This document shows, in pieces, positions 34,054 through 45,300 of a stretch of 64,000 nt of DNA. The notes beneath the pieces were generated by a model. The model was given only the letters and a program-made list of their open reading frames with translations. It was not told the DNA's origin and made no database searches. Made by a program: the position numbers and the translations under genes. Origin of the DNA: Cordilura impudica (lineage: Eukaryota; Arthropoda; Insecta; Diptera; Scathophagidae); assembly GCA_963682025.1 (NCBI GenBank), contig OY821517.1, forward strand, positions 98,021,946 to 98,085,945, read 5' to 3'. Every line of letters begins with the position of its first letter. Position 1 is the first letter of the stretch.

Positions 34054-34863
34054 TTATACCCTATACCACTATGTGGTTTGGGTATAATGACTTTGTGCTG
34101 CTGTTTGTAATAACCAAAAATATTTGACCTACCCCCATCTTTAATTATACCGATCGAATCAGAATCACTATCTGATTCGATTTAACAATGTCCGTCCGTC
34201 CGTCCGTCCGTCCGTCCGTCCGTCTGTGTGTCCATGAAAAGTTTGTAATCAAACTGCAGGTCGCAAATATGAATATATTTTGACGAAATTTGGTATTTGA
34301 TCTTCTATCGGCCATGGGATGAACGCTATTGAAATTGGTGAGAATAGGTCCATGTTCAGACCTAGCCGCCATACAAATGACCCTTATGAAATCAACATAG
34401 ATTGCCATAAGATCCAAATTATCATAGAAATCTTAGTCAAATTGGGTTTGTATGTATGTATTACATCCATTAATCAGTAATCCAAATATGATCCCTATTG
34501 GATAACTCTTAGTCATAGGCCCCATATAGAGCTGCTTCCCGATCTTCACTTAAATCTATCAAAAAACAAAAATATTGCACTGATTCTTCTCAAATTTTGT
34601 TTGTATATATTTTTGCGAAATACAAGAGACTTTACCAAACATGGTCAGGATCGGTCCATTTTTGGGCCTAGTCCCCATATAGATATAGCATCCGATATGA
34701 ACTTTTTCATATCTGCAGCCAAAAAAATTAATAAAAATCCCACTCAAATTTTGTTTATCTTGCTTTCTATGTCCAGTTAGTTTGGCCTAAGAGATAGGGT
34801 CTCTAAACGCATGGTATAGGGTATCGTATAGTCGGTCTAGACCGACTATAATTTTCTTACTTG
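34054..34863 (+). repeat. Palindrome-ended repeat P, copy 3 (near complete)
   Basis: The best plus-strand copy. The left end TTATACCCTATACCACTATG folds on GGTTTGGGTATAAT. The right end contains a perfect 24-bp palindrome at 34827-34850 (half-site TATAGTCGGTCT), then AATTTTCTTACTTG. A GTCC tandem run lies at about 34191-34223. Confidence 0.92.
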
Positions 34864-34865
34864 TT

Positions 34866-35220
34866 CAATTTGGGCAGGTTGGCATTGGTTTTGTGATCTG
34901 TGCCAAATTTCATGCCCATATATTCAATAGTTCAATAGTGAAGCTGTTTTTTCTATACAACTAAAGTTGAATTGGCGATTTTAACAATGTCGAATTTTGT
35001 TGAACATTTGGTTGTGGAATGAAATTTTATGTATATTGCAGAAGCCCTTCGGTGACTAGTTTATGCCACAAAAAATGTTTACAAGTGGCACAAACAGTTC
35101 TAACAATGCAGAGATAAAGAGCTCCCCCAACGATAATAGTTATAAACTGCAGAACATCATGTCAAGAAAATCAAAGATTTCTAGCTGAAAAATCATCAAT
35201 TTGCAATTATACAATGAGAA
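34866..35220 (+). pseudogene. Mariner (irritans-type) 5' fragment
   Basis: Aligns with the remnant at 6.54 kb: GGCAGGTTGGCATTGGTTTT end, then GAATTGGCGATTTTAACAAT, the start of transposase (SNFVEHL), GCAGAAGCCCTTCGGTGACT and AGAAAATCAAAGATTT. It stops abruptly at about 35220 against a scrap of repeat P. The catalytic domain is absent. Confidence 0.65.
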
Positions 35221-35345
35221 CATTGTAGTCGGTCTGGACTGACTAGACAATACCCTACACCATGCTTCTTGGCCCCAACTTTGGTGGGGCAATAATTGGA
35301 TATAGATAATAAGCATCTAACAAAATTTTAGTGATAATGTTAATA
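35221..35345 (-). repeat. Repeat P fragment
   Basis: Carries the TAGTCGGTCTGGACTGACTA end and the GATATAGATAATAAGCATCT motif of repeat P in reverse orientation. Truncated. Confidence 0.65.
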
Positions 35346-36920
35346 ACCAATATTCAGGGAATGCCCTCTACGAATCCAGTGCATTGCGTTGATTTCAGGA
35401 AAATATGTTTTGGGATGGAGGAAAGAGGGAGTAGTGTTTGTGGATATTTACCTTAAATTTTATTAGATTGTAACTGTCAGGAAAGACTTGAGTTTATTCC
35501 ACGTAAGCCTAGTTCGACTAATAAACGCATTTTCTCTGTAATGCGTTGTGCGGTCAGCTGGACAGTAGATTACACACAGATGTGATCTGCTAGAGCATCG
35601 GGTACTACAAACTGAAACTGGGGCACTTGAAACGAGTTTGCTAATCTGAGGAAACATTTGTCATGGTAGAAGCTATAGAATAGTGACATACAACTCACAT
35701 TTCGAAGATGCCATTAATGAGCATCAACGCCCTCCTTTGTCATAGTCCAGTAGCTCCAAAATATACTTTGAAGCTTCTGCCCTTATATGGGAATTGTATT
35801 CAATTTTATGTCGAATGTAAGTGGCATCAATTTTAAGGAGATCAGAAGAAGTGAAGTAATTTTTGCTCCGTTTTAGAAAACCAAGACACATGAATGCTTC
35901 TTTCGACACTTGAAAAACATGATCGTTCCAACGAACATCAGATGGAATACTCATGCCCAGAACATCAAAAGTATCCGATTCGTCAATACCTATACCACCC
36001 ATATAAACAGATGATATTGTTGAATCGAAGGCCCTGTGGGTCAACAAACAACATTGAGCCTTCTTCTGATTAAAGTCAACCCTATTCGCTGTACCCCACT
36101 CGGAGATTTTTGCTAGGTCTTGATTTAGTGCATCATTTATTGTCAGGCTTTTGTCCCCAACCTCTTATAAATTTTGTTGTTATCGGCGAAAGAAAATATA
36201 GGTTTGAAGGTTTGACCAAGAAGGTCATTTAGAAAGATAAGGAAAAGAAAAGGAAAAGGAAAAGAGCAGAACCTTGCGGTACCCCTGATTTAAGCTGAAA
36301 ATCATTGGATGAGACCCCATTAACAAAAACACGTATTGCGTGGTCTCTGAAAAAACTCGATATAAATTAAGGGCTGTCAGTGCCTACCCCAAATGCACAC
36401 ACGCGAACGAATGCCTTGGAAATATCTAGAGAAACCACTTGTCTTTCGCTAAAATTGTGAAAGGACCGACTCCAGCGCTTAGAATGTAGAGCTAACAGGT
36501 CTCCCGTAGAACTATTTCTACGTATGACATACTGTCATCATTAAGAAGTGAGTTGGACTCTAAATAGTTGACGGTAATTGATCATACTCTCCGTCACCTT
36601 TGAGAGCGCAGAGCAGATTGCAATGGGACGAAAATTTTCAGGGTTATTAGCATCACCCTTTTTGGGGATTGGTTGGATATTGGCAATTTTCCAGTAAGAG
36701 GGAAAGACTCCCGCACGGTACGAAAGGCTGAAAGGGTTGGCCAATGCACTAGCTTCCGTCGAAGAGCACTGTTTCAGCACCAGTGCTGGAATACCTTCCG
36801 GACCAGGAAACTTATTTACGTTGAGATCCGCAAGAACCTTTTTTTGCATGAGCTCGGTAGAGTTTTTAAGAAGTAGCAAAAGATACTCTTTCGAATTCGG
36901 GTAGTGGCTTATCGCTAGGC
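35346..36920 (-). pseudogene. Non-LTR reverse transcriptase remnant, family R copy 2
   Basis: The minus strand from about 36880 reads VLADLNVNKFPGPEGIPALV, FPSYWKIANIQPIPKKGDAN and NFRPIAICSALSKVTESMIN (RT fingers). It decays through the palm, with the catalytic box lost to frameshifts. From 36047 it reads MLTHRAFDSTISSVYMGGIG, ESDTFDVLGMSIPSDVRWND and SKEAFMCLGFLKRSKNYF, and it ends with SVCSTRCSSRSHLCVIYCPA and HYRENAFISRTRLTWN. It covers a different but overlapping segment to copy 1, together outlining most of an RT. The 3' end runs to about 35345. Confidence 0.8.
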
Positions 36921-37258
36921 TAAACGGTTAGCCTTATCAATCGAGTCCAAACTATATACATTGATTTGTACATAACTTTGTTATTTATTAAGTTTTTTAA
37001 AAAAAATATGTTCTTTCTACTTCGGACGGTTTCTTTGGGAAATTAAGCCATTACTTATTATGCTATTATTAAACTATTATTTATCTGTCCTATTATAAAA
37101 TTAAAAAAAAAAATAAGAAAAATTTGTTCTGTTTTATTCTACCACTTTATCCCTATTTTAACTTAACGTATATTATTTGAAAGGAAGAACTTTTTAGCTG
37201 TTCACCAGATTTACAGATTTTTAAATTTTTCCCCTCATTTTGAGTAAATTGCATTTAA
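36921..37258. other. No recognisable gene
   Basis: AT-rich spacer between the RT remnant and repeat H; nothing supported. Confidence 0.5.
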
Positions 37259-37466
37259 AGTTGCTACTAACACATACATAAAATTATACATATGCTATGT
37301 GTGTGTTTATTAAATTTGTTAATGTGTTTGTTAATGAGTTTGTTATCTTTATTCACAGTAATAATAAACCAAAAAAGTTTTGATTTGTGAATTGGCTAAT
37401 TTGAGAAATAAAGTTGTCTAGAAATGGCACTCGAATTTTGAGCGCTGGAATCTGCTAGCATAAATA
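37259..37466 (+). repeat. Dispersed repeat H, copy 2
   Basis: GTTGCTACTAACACATACAT at the left, CTATGTGTGTGTTTATTAAA and GTGAATTGGCTAATTTGAG inside, and GGCACTCGAATTTTGAGCGC leading to CTGCTAG at the right. Confidence 0.8.
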
Positions 37467-37976
37467 ATTTTGTGAGAAGCATTCGTTTGTTATAAACACA
37501 TTTTGATTGGAATTTCACGAAAAGGCTAATGCACTCAATTTAAAAATATAAGGGATGGATAGCCAATTACAATACATGGGCGACAAAGTAATAGAATAAA
37601 TGAAATTTCGTATGATTATACCTAAGACTGTTATGTTACGAAATATATTTCATTAAAGAATTTTCATACAATTCGAAGAGCCGGAATCATAATTGTTCAG
37701 TTTTTTTACAGAGTTTTCTCTAAATTCAAAAATGTTTACTGAAAAATATTTTCGAAAATATAATCATAACTCTAATGTAGTAATTTGGCCAATGTTTTTG
37801 TTTTTTTTCTTATTTATAAATTAAACTAATAAGGCCTATATTGATTAATGTAAATAATGACCGCATATATATAACATATTTTTTCCGATGTTTCGTCAAT
37901 TATTTATTGATTTCATCAAGGGACGTAGTAACATGAATATTATTTTTGCGCAAAATTAAATTTACATCTATACTAA
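37467..37976. other. No recognisable gene
   Basis: AT-rich spacer; no coding signal or repeat I can name. Confidence 0.5.
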
Positions 37977-39353
37977 TATAATAAAGAGGTAATGTGTGTT
38001 TGTTTGTTTGTTTGTAGTAGGTTATCTCCGTAACTACCGATCTGATCTTCCTGAAATTTTCACAGAAGAGTCTTGCTGCGGATATTGGAAGTGTTATAGC
38101 CTATAATGTTCAAAATATTTTAAGTGGGCGTGGCACCTCCCATACAAAATAAATTTTTAATATCATATATATTGAGTACTATGAAAATTTTGGGTGAGGT
38201 CACCTATTGTTAATATTAGTAGCTACGCCAGAAATGGGCGGGACCGGATAAGTGGGCGTGGTACCTCCCATACAAGTAATAGTTCAGTATTATATATCTC
38301 GAGTACTGCGATAGAGAGAGCTTTTCAAATTTGTCTGATGCCACCTATTATTAATGTGAGTAGTAGGACAAAAATAGGCAGTATCGGACCAATGGGCGTG
38401 GCACCTGCCATAGAAAGTAAATATAAAATGACATATATCTGGAGTACTGTAATAGTGAGAGTCTTGGGACTTTGTGTGAGTCCATAAGTTATTCATGTGA
38501 TTAGTTATACAAAAAATGGGCGTGATCAGGTCAGTGGGCGTGGCACCGCCCGTACATAGTAAATATATGATATCATATAACTGGTGTACTAAAAAAGGGA
38601 AGCTTTGACACTTTGCACGAGCCAATCAGATCTTAGTATGAGTAGTCGGACAAAAAATTGGCGGGTTCATACCAATGGGCGCGGCGCTCCCCACGCAAAC
38701 TACCTATTTAATGTCATATATCTGGAGTACTGTAAAAGAGAGAGCAGTATGGCTTTGCGTGAGCCCATAGGTTCTTTGTGTGATTAGTCGAACAAAAAAT
38801 GGGCGTGATCGGAAAAGTGGGCGTAGCAACGCCCATGCAATGTTAATATCTAATATCAAATAACTGGTGTACTATAAAAGGGAAAGACTCCAAATTTTGC
38901 ACGAGTCCATCAGATATTAATGTGAGTAGTCCAATAAAAATTTTGCGGGATGGGATTAGTGGGCGTGGCACCTCCTACATCAAAAATATGAAAGCGAGAG
39001 TCTTTTGATAAGTACATTAGTTATCAATGTGATTTGTCGTGGAGAATATATCGCCAAAATCAAAAATCGCCAAAAAACGAAAATCGCGAAAAATAAAAAT
39101 CGCCCAAAAAAATCTTCAAAATCAAAAATGCGCACAATCAAAAATCGCTTAAAATAAAAATTGCCAAGTGATATTCTAAGTTCAAGGCCAATAGTTAAGT
39201 GTTGCCAGATCTAATTTCGATAATCCATCTTCTTCTCATGGGCAGCTACATGTACCTTGCTCCGAATGAAGAAACAAAAAACATTGTGTATAAGCAAGCA
39301 TTGAAATGAAAAAATCTATACTAATGTAGCGAAGCACACCGGGTTTCATCTAG
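37977..39353 (+). mobile_element. Helitron-like non-autonomous element with 142-bp tandem units
   Basis: Starts TCTATACTAATATAATAAAG after an A at 37976 and ends GGGTTTCATCTAG before a T at 39354, which fits Helitron A|T insertion and CTRR ends. It differs from the family at 7.75 kb, although both have a GTTTGTTTGTTT run after the 5' end. The 5' motif TCTATACTAAT is repeated 39 bases before the 3' end (39314-39324). No strong hairpin is evident at the 3' end, so the Helitron assignment is less secure than for the other two. The interior is a tandem array plus a CAAAAATCGCC-rich segment at about 39045-39170. It encodes no enzyme. Confidence 0.72.
38125..39000 (+). repeat. Seven tandem units, period 142 bp
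   Basis: The phrase GTGGGCGTGGCACCTCCCAT recurs at 38125, 38254, 38394, 38535, 38677, 38819 and 38961. After the first two, steps are 140-142 bases, a strikingly constant period. Small open frames here are repeat artefacts. Confidence 0.9.
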
Positions 39354-39489
39354 TACAATATAAAAAAACTCTATTTTGCAGTGCTTTAAACCTAAACAAT
39401 GCAGCGTAAAATAAAAATAATAACTGTTTTCAGAATTTTGAGTGACATTGTAATGAATTTGTTGCCCTAAAAGCGAAAAAGTGTAAATC

Positions 39490-39660
39490 GCTATTTTTAT
39501 ACGGGAGCAAGGTATAGGTCGAAAAATGGTTCGATCACGATCTTAATGAGTATAGTCACTTGTTTTTCTTAAAACCAAATTGGAGAAAAATTTGTGCAAT
39601 ATTTTTGATTTTTTATAGATTTAATTAAATATCCGGAAGCAGAAAGATGGGTCATGTGTG
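39490..39660 (-). repeat. Repeat P fragment
   Basis: Reduced scrap with TTGGAGAAAAATTTGTGCAA and ATATTTTTGATTTTTTATAG, matching the middle of repeat P in reverse orientation; both ends are missing. Confidence 0.5.
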
Positions 39661-40010
39661 GATTTTAGCAGTCATGTGTGGAATATCTGTGTCCCAGATG
39701 TGACAATTTTGCTTAGAGATGTAACCACCGAGATTGAAATGAGCTTCGTCAGAGAGTGATGATTTTTCTTACAAGCTCTCCGTAGTTCAATTAGAGCCCA
39801 GAAAACATTGAGAATGGTCGTATTGTATGGCATCATACCGAAATGCGTGGAAAGTTCAATTTCTGAGAACAATGGCGAGTCAAAGATTGTTCTTGCACAC
39901 TCTGGATAACAGCAGAAATGTTTTCTTGCACTTTCGGTTGAAGATTCACCACTTTGGAAGTAAGTTTTGTCAACGTTGCTCAAGCGCAAATCGACTCATT
40001 TCGTAGACCT
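39660..40010 (-). pseudogene. Mariner/maT-like transposase fragment
   Basis: On the minus strand the start SRFALEQR lies near 40000. The frame then decays (YFQSGESSTESARKHF) and, after a frameshift, encodes SDEAHFNLGGYISKQNCHIW near 39690-39750, the first-catalytic-Asp block of this mariner group. The apparently open 105-codon frame here reads the catalytic block out of phase. The rest of the transposase is absent. Confidence 0.72.
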
Positions 40011-40372
40011 CTTGTATATATATTTTTTTAAATATATTCTTTATTTGTAATCTATCCGAAGATAATAAGCAAATTTGGTAAACTTAATTTTAAATCACAG
40101 GATATATGTAGCTCCAATGAGTTACATGCAATAAGAGTATACAATAAATGTTATTTACAATATTAACATTTATAAATGAAAAGTATTTAATGTGGTTATT
40201 TACGAAAGATAGTAGTTACAATTTTGGGTCTTCAAAATGAATGTTTAACTTTTTATTTACAATTTGATTTTATATTTTATTTTTTTTTTTATTTTTTTTT
40301 TTATTGTTGAAATAGGGGGAGTTAGTTTATCAATGGTAGTTCCAGTACATGCTTGCGTTTTAATCGTCTAGT

Positions 40373-40828
40373 TTAATTAGTGCTGTATAGCAATGAAATA
40401 GCCACAGGGTTAACGTGGTTGCTGAGCTTTTCTAGGTATCCCTCACTAGTTATTCTGACTTCTTCTCTAACTGGAAGCATCGAAAGATCTCTTTGAATGA
40501 ATTTGCTAGTGAGGTACCACGGATTGATATCTTTCGAGAATATCAATATTTGAATTGCTAGCAGCGCCCCATAATTGGACACCGTAAGTCCGGGTTGGTT
40601 TCAATACGATTTTGTATATTTTCAGTTTATTGGGAAGATTCAATTGAGACTTTGCTCTAGAAGCCAGTAAAGCTTTTTGTAAGCTTTTGTTTTTTTTTTT
40701 TTTAATATGCACTTTCCAGGTATGGCGTCTATCCAAGACCATACCGAGATACCCTGCACTGAATCACACTTAGGAATGGTATTTCCATTAACTGGAGGAC
40801 AGTCAACTCGTCTAAATGCAAACGTTGC
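40373..40828 (-). pseudogene. Jockey RT, C-terminal part
   Basis: Reads FAFRRVDCPPVNGNTIPKCD, MVLDRRHTWKVHIKKKK, LKPTRTYGVQLWGAASNSNI, APWYLTSKFIQRDLSMLPVR and YLEKLSNHVNPVAISLLYS. This is the conserved thumb/C-terminal region of jockey-group RTs. Frames shift at least twice, near 40700 and 40510. It is the continuation of the segment right of the BEL element. Confidence 0.82.
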
Positions 40829-41314
40829 TAAAAAATTTTCCTTGTTCCACAACAAATGAGAAGAGGGGGGGGGGGAGTTAAGCTTAGCTATCTGGAACAA
40901 CAAGGGAGCTCGAATTAAGTTGGGTTTTTTTCTACAAAGATGAAGTATGTTATATATACTTTCTTTTATTAGCGCTGATAGATCCCAACACAAAACTTTT
41001 CAATTTTAAATAAAACAAAATTTATTGCTCGACGAAATTTTTTGTATAGAAAGAAGATATAAAAATATTTTTTTTAAAACAAGAAATTTGACGCGAGCGC
41101 ATAACAATAAAAAGGACCGGTCTTTAGTTTGCAGAAGGTTACAAAGAAGGTCAAAAAAAGGTGATAAAAAAAAATATTCGTTAAATTAAGAACAAAAGTT
41201 AAAAAGAACTTATTAATAGCACCAGAGCCATCTGTGAGTTATCAAATCGGACATGGTTGCCATCAAACTCCTAAGCAATTCGTAGATCATCTGCTCGCCA
41301 TTCGGACATAAACA
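40829..41314 (-). repeat. BEL 3' LTR (left copy)
   Basis: Matches the right LTR: TTTTCCTTGTTCCA, GATGAAGTATGTTATATATA, AATAAAACAAAATTTATTGC and GACGCGAGCGCATAACAATA. On the plus strand it begins TA where TG is expected and ends CATAAACA. On the minus strand the bases just before it, AAGGCGGCCGGGA, may be the polypurine tract. Confidence 0.85.
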
Positions 41315-41639
41315 TCCCGGCCGCCTTGCAGTACTGCAATATCCAAACCACTCTTGTTCAAAGTCTTAATCTAGGGAAAAGAAAAAAAAAAAAAGAAAAA
41401 TGGCTAAAAATATAAAAAACAAAGATTTCAAATAAAATGCATGAGTATTATTTATTCCATTAATGCTTTCGTATGAAATAATAATATGTAGAATTAAGCG
41501 CCAACAGCAAATTCCAACAGCATCAGTTGCCCAAAGTAAAAAAAACTAAAAGAAAAGAAAACTAATAAGGAAAGCAAGAGGAAAAAAAATCATTTTTAAA
41601 TTTTATGCATCATGATTCGAAACAAATACCCAACCACAA

Positions 41640-41960
41640 TTACGAAGAACATGATCCGGATATTATGAATCCAAAAATCGTAAATTGTGCCAATGGTTTG
41701 CCAAACGAGACTCCAGAAACCCCATTTCGTTTAATACGGCTATAAATATCACCTCCTAGCATGACATTAACAGGTGCAGCCACAAAAAATTGCGGATCCG
41801 CCAATTTAAGACCCGGGAATTCATCCATAATTCTGTCATCAACTGATTTAGCAAAAGTCATCACCCGATATTTCGGCCTAACTTCAGCATAAGTTTCCAC
41901 TATCGTACTAATCCCGTAGTTCCCGTGAATATGGAGCAAACATCTCTCCATGTTGCCCAC
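41640..41960 (-). pseudogene. BEL/Pao aspartic-protease region fragment
   Basis: A single open minus-strand stretch includes RIMDEFPGLKLADPQFFVAA, PVNVMLGGDIYSRIKRNGVS and GKPLAQFTIFGFIISGSC. The pattern of LADP, (V/I)xxLLGGD and TxFGWIxxG followed by a Cys is that of the Pao retropeptidase (DUF1758/A17) segment of BEL/Pao Pol. The active-site half and all later Pol domains are gone. Confidence 0.8.
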
Positions 41961-42866
41961 ACGAACTGTTTAACTCAAGATGACGGACCACTTCCTTTGT
42001 TTGCTTGGTACAAATTTATCGATCGATTATAACTATCAAACGAGTTAATAAAAACTTAGTAAAAGATAAAAAAAAGACAATAACGAAATATAAAAAAAAA
42101 TTATACCAGAATATAGACCTACTAACAATTTAATGAACTAAAGCTCAAATTCAATACAAATACATTGCAAATGTATGAACCAAATTCGATGGCATGATAA
42201 AAGTAAATAAAATAGAACAAAAATATTAAAAATTCGAAGGAAATAAATATATATACTAATTGAATATGTTACCAATTTATAGAGTGATTTTAAAATAGCC
42301 AAAAACTCACCCAAAGATTAAGGAAAAACGAAAAAGGAAATAATTGTATTTTACTATGGCAAGCAAATATTCGATCTATTTTGCTCACTACTGTAACAAG
42401 ATTTCGTATATAAATTTCACTTTTTTCATGTATTTGTCCTTTATATCGTTTCTACCCACTATTCTCACTTTTCACTTTATTTACACGCAAGAAAGTGAAG
42501 AAAATGTAAAACACTGTATAATAAAAAAGTAATATGACTACTCCGATAATAATCAACTGGACACCGATGATCAATAGTTATTATTACCAGATCGATAAAT
42601 CGTGTGAGGTAGTGTTTAGTATTCGGAGTTATTACTCTTTTACATATTCTACTTTTTCTTTTACATATAGTAGTAATTTTTTTAAATACTATTTACTTTT
42701 TTAATACTTTTGACTCACAAAACTATTTCCATAAAAATTAAACGAATTTTAATATTTATGAAAATATATGAGGATTACAAAGAAAATAATATGAAAGCGA
42801 CTTCACCTTATTAAAGATTTTTTCCAACGAAGATCGACACGTCCCAAAGGTTGTTACACTTACAAA

Positions 42867-42883
42867 TCCGGTTCGAAGGACCA
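42867..42883 (-). other. tRNA primer binding site of the BEL element
   Basis: On the plus strand TCCGGTTCGAAGGACCA reads like a tRNA 3' end: T-loop GGTTCGA, acceptor strand and CCA. On the minus strand this is the primer binding site, 15 bases inside the right-hand 5' LTR. I cannot name the tRNA with certainty. Confidence 0.82.
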
Positions 42884-42898
42884 ATAAAAAAATCTGAA

Positions 42899-43436
42899 TG
42901 AAATTTTCCTTGTTCCAGAACGAATGAGAAGATGGGGGGAGTTAACCCTAGCTATCTGGAACCAAAAAGGACCTCGAAAAATTCGCAGAAAATAAAAAAA
43001 CACAATTTCAATTAAGTTGGTTTTTTTTCTACAAAGATGAAGTATATTATATATACTTTCCTTTATTAGGACCGATAGATCCTAGTAGCTATCTCGATTG
43101 ACACAAAACTTTAATTTTAAATAAAACAAAATTTATTGCTCGACGAAACTTTTTGTATAAAAAGGAGATATAAAAATATTTTTCTTCAAATAAAAAATTA
43201 CTTGACGCGAGCGCGTAACAATAAAAAGGACCAGTCTTTAGTTTGCAAAAGGTTACAAATAAGGTTAAAAAAAAGGAAACAGTTTAAGGATAATAAAAAA
43301 AAATTATTCGTTGAGTTAAAAAGAACTTATTAATAGCACCAGAGTCATCTGTGTGTTAAATATCAAATCTGACATGATTGCCGTAAAACTCCTAAGCAAT
43401 TTGTAGACCATCTGCTCCCCATTCGGGCATAAACAG
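42899..43436 (-). repeat. BEL 5' LTR (right copy)
   Basis: 538 bp on the plus strand from TGAAATTTTCCTTGTTCCAG to CATTCGGGCATAAACA, with the canonical TG...CA ends. It is longer than the left copy because of several indels. The short plus-strand frame inside it is not a gene. Confidence 0.85.
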
Positions 43437-45300
43437 TTGCTTTATTCGATTTTTAAGTGTTTACATTTATGTGCCATTTCTGTAGCCATTTGTCCAACAA
43501 ATCTAGCTTAGTTTGGACAAATTAGGATGCTTATACAGGAGAAGCATGTGCAGCAATAATTGCAGTGCCATTTGCACACGTTGCTACTAGTATGCTGTTG
43601 ATTACAGGCATATCTGTGTGTACATGGTGTGCAAAATGTGCTCTAATGCGCTACTTTGTGGTATTCCAGCTTTTATCCCACTAAAATTCTGAATTCTCAT
43701 CATTGACTTTTACATAAAAATGTCTTTCATTTAAATAACTTTTTAAAAGATTTAGCGGTTTTAATCTTTTAGAGCAACCCTTGATGCCAAACTCGATCAA
43801 AGGCTTGTTGTATGTTACGAAAAACAGCTGAGTAATACATTTTATTCTCTAGAGCATCTGCAATAACATTCACGATTCTGTCTAAATCCAAACTTATAGT
43901 CTGGAATAATGTTTTTATTTTCCAATATAGGGGACAATTTTCGTAAGAATTCTTTTTCAAATATTTTTGAAAATATACACCATAAGATTATTGGTCTGTG
44001 TGATGAAACATATTTTACGGTTTATTTGGTTTTTGGATCATAATTATTTCCGCACATTTCCACTGCGATGGGTAGTGATCAAGCCTGAGAACTGAATTGT
44101 ATGTTTGTGGTAGAAATAAGATATATATTCTTGAAAGATTGCTTACGACATTTGCATCAATCTGACCATATCCTAGGGATTTCTTTTTATTTAAACATTT
44201 TATTTAATTTTTTTTTTTTTCATTTACAGTAAATGCTTTAATAGGAAGGTCCATTTTTAAAGGTGAGTTAAGAAAATCAGATACTTTTTCTTGTTGAGCT
44301 TCGGTATTAAATAAAAATGGTACTATCGTATGTTTAAGGTGATTAGCAAATATTTTAGAAATATCTTATCAGTTCTACAGTCATCAATATTTTTAATAAA
44401 TGTATTCCTCTAAGTTGGCCTTTTGAGATATTTACTGACTTTCCATAAAAGGTGTTTTTCAACTTTGAATTATTTATTTTATCCAGAAATTCTGAAATTT
44501 TCGTATTTTTGTGTTAAAAAAGTTACTTTTTAAGCTTCTTGCAGGCCCTATTAAATAAAATTGATAACTAGTATTTCTGCTTACTTGCCTTTTTCGTAAC
44601 CTTCTATTTTCTCTTACAAGTTGTCGAATTTGAAGCGAAATTATAAAATTTTAAGTATGTGAACCAGCAGATCTATCAATCACTGGTGTTGCCATCTGGG
44701 CGGCTTTGTGAATCTCGTTTGTAAAGTATTCACCAGCATCATCAATTTGAGACTTTCTTTTTAGGCTCATATTTATATTGCTGGAAAAGTGATAGATTGG
44801 TGTTAGAAGAGAATGTGTGATACTTTGAAGATTTCATTGTAACAGAAACATTATAATTGACAAGTACAGGTGTGTGATCAAAACTTAAGTCGTCGCAGCT
44901 TCTTATTTCTAAAATAGCAAATCAGGAATATTTCGAAGGTAGCTAGACCAGTGTGTTTGTGTTCCTGTATCCAAAGTATACATATAATTCTTATAAAGAC
45001 ATTATCTTCCTTTAGGACTTATTAACTTGGAATCCCAACATGGATGTTTGGCGTTAAAATCACCGAAAATAAGAAATCGGTTTCATAAGGTATTGAAGAA
45101 GTTTTCGCAGTCTTGACATTTGATATTATGCTGAGGTGGAAAATATATTGAAGAAATAATCAAATCTCCTTCATCACATTTAAGTTGCCTGAAGGTGTGA
45201 TCAAATCGATTAAGAATGACGTATTTTATAGTGGATTTTATTAAGATTCCAGATCCTGCGTGAGCTCTGTCATCAGGATGATTGGGACCTCTTATATTAT
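43437..45300 (-). pseudogene. Jockey endonuclease and RT N-terminal part
   Basis: Reading down the minus strand: HPDDRAHAGSGILIKSTIKY, DLIISSIYFPPQHNIKCQD, RFLIFGDFNAKHPCWDSKLI (catalytic Asp/Asn) and FDHTPVLVNY (SDH-type motif altered to FDH) make the endonuclease. Next come SNLSRIYILFLPQTYNSVLR, YPSQWKCAEIIMIQKPNKP and ADALENKMYYSAVFRNIQQA then FDRVWHQGLL, where the catalytic LD of the palm is replaced by RN. Further on are LNLLKSYLNERHFYVKVN and KWLQKWHINVNT. Frameshifts and stops are scattered throughout. The sequence runs straight into the BEL target duplication. Confidence 0.83.

Larger units (their letters stand above)
40829..43436 (-). mobile_element. BEL/Pao LTR retrotransposon, internally deleted
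   Basis: Two related direct repeats (LTRs at 40829-41314 and 42899-43436) flank 1.58 kb of internal DNA. The 5-bp duplication GTTGC (40824-40828 and 43437-43441) marks the insertion. The minus orientation follows from the primer binding site next to the right-hand LTR and from the protease fragment. Gag, RT, RNase H and integrase are missing, so only a deletion derivative remains. LTR sequences differ by substitutions and several indels, indicating considerable age. It sits inside the jockey element. Confidence 0.88.
40280..45300 (-). mobile_element. Jockey-type non-LTR retrotransposon, interrupted by BEL
   Basis: Minus-strand element. Endonuclease sequence starts near 45290 and RT sequence runs to 43437; the sequence is broken by a BEL/Pao insertion (40829-43436) and resumes at 40828, ending with the RT C-terminus at 40373. 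A plus-strand T tract at about 40269-40302 corresponds to the poly(A) tail. RT sequence is continuous across the BEL insertion, with the GTTGC duplication on each side. The 5' end is truncated in the endonuclease and ORF1 is not seen. All reading frames are broken. Confidence 0.85.

Noticed and set aside
38194..38787. Open frames of 60-111 codons
   Set aside because: These are products of the 142-bp tandem array, with period-related peptides on both strands and no start context.
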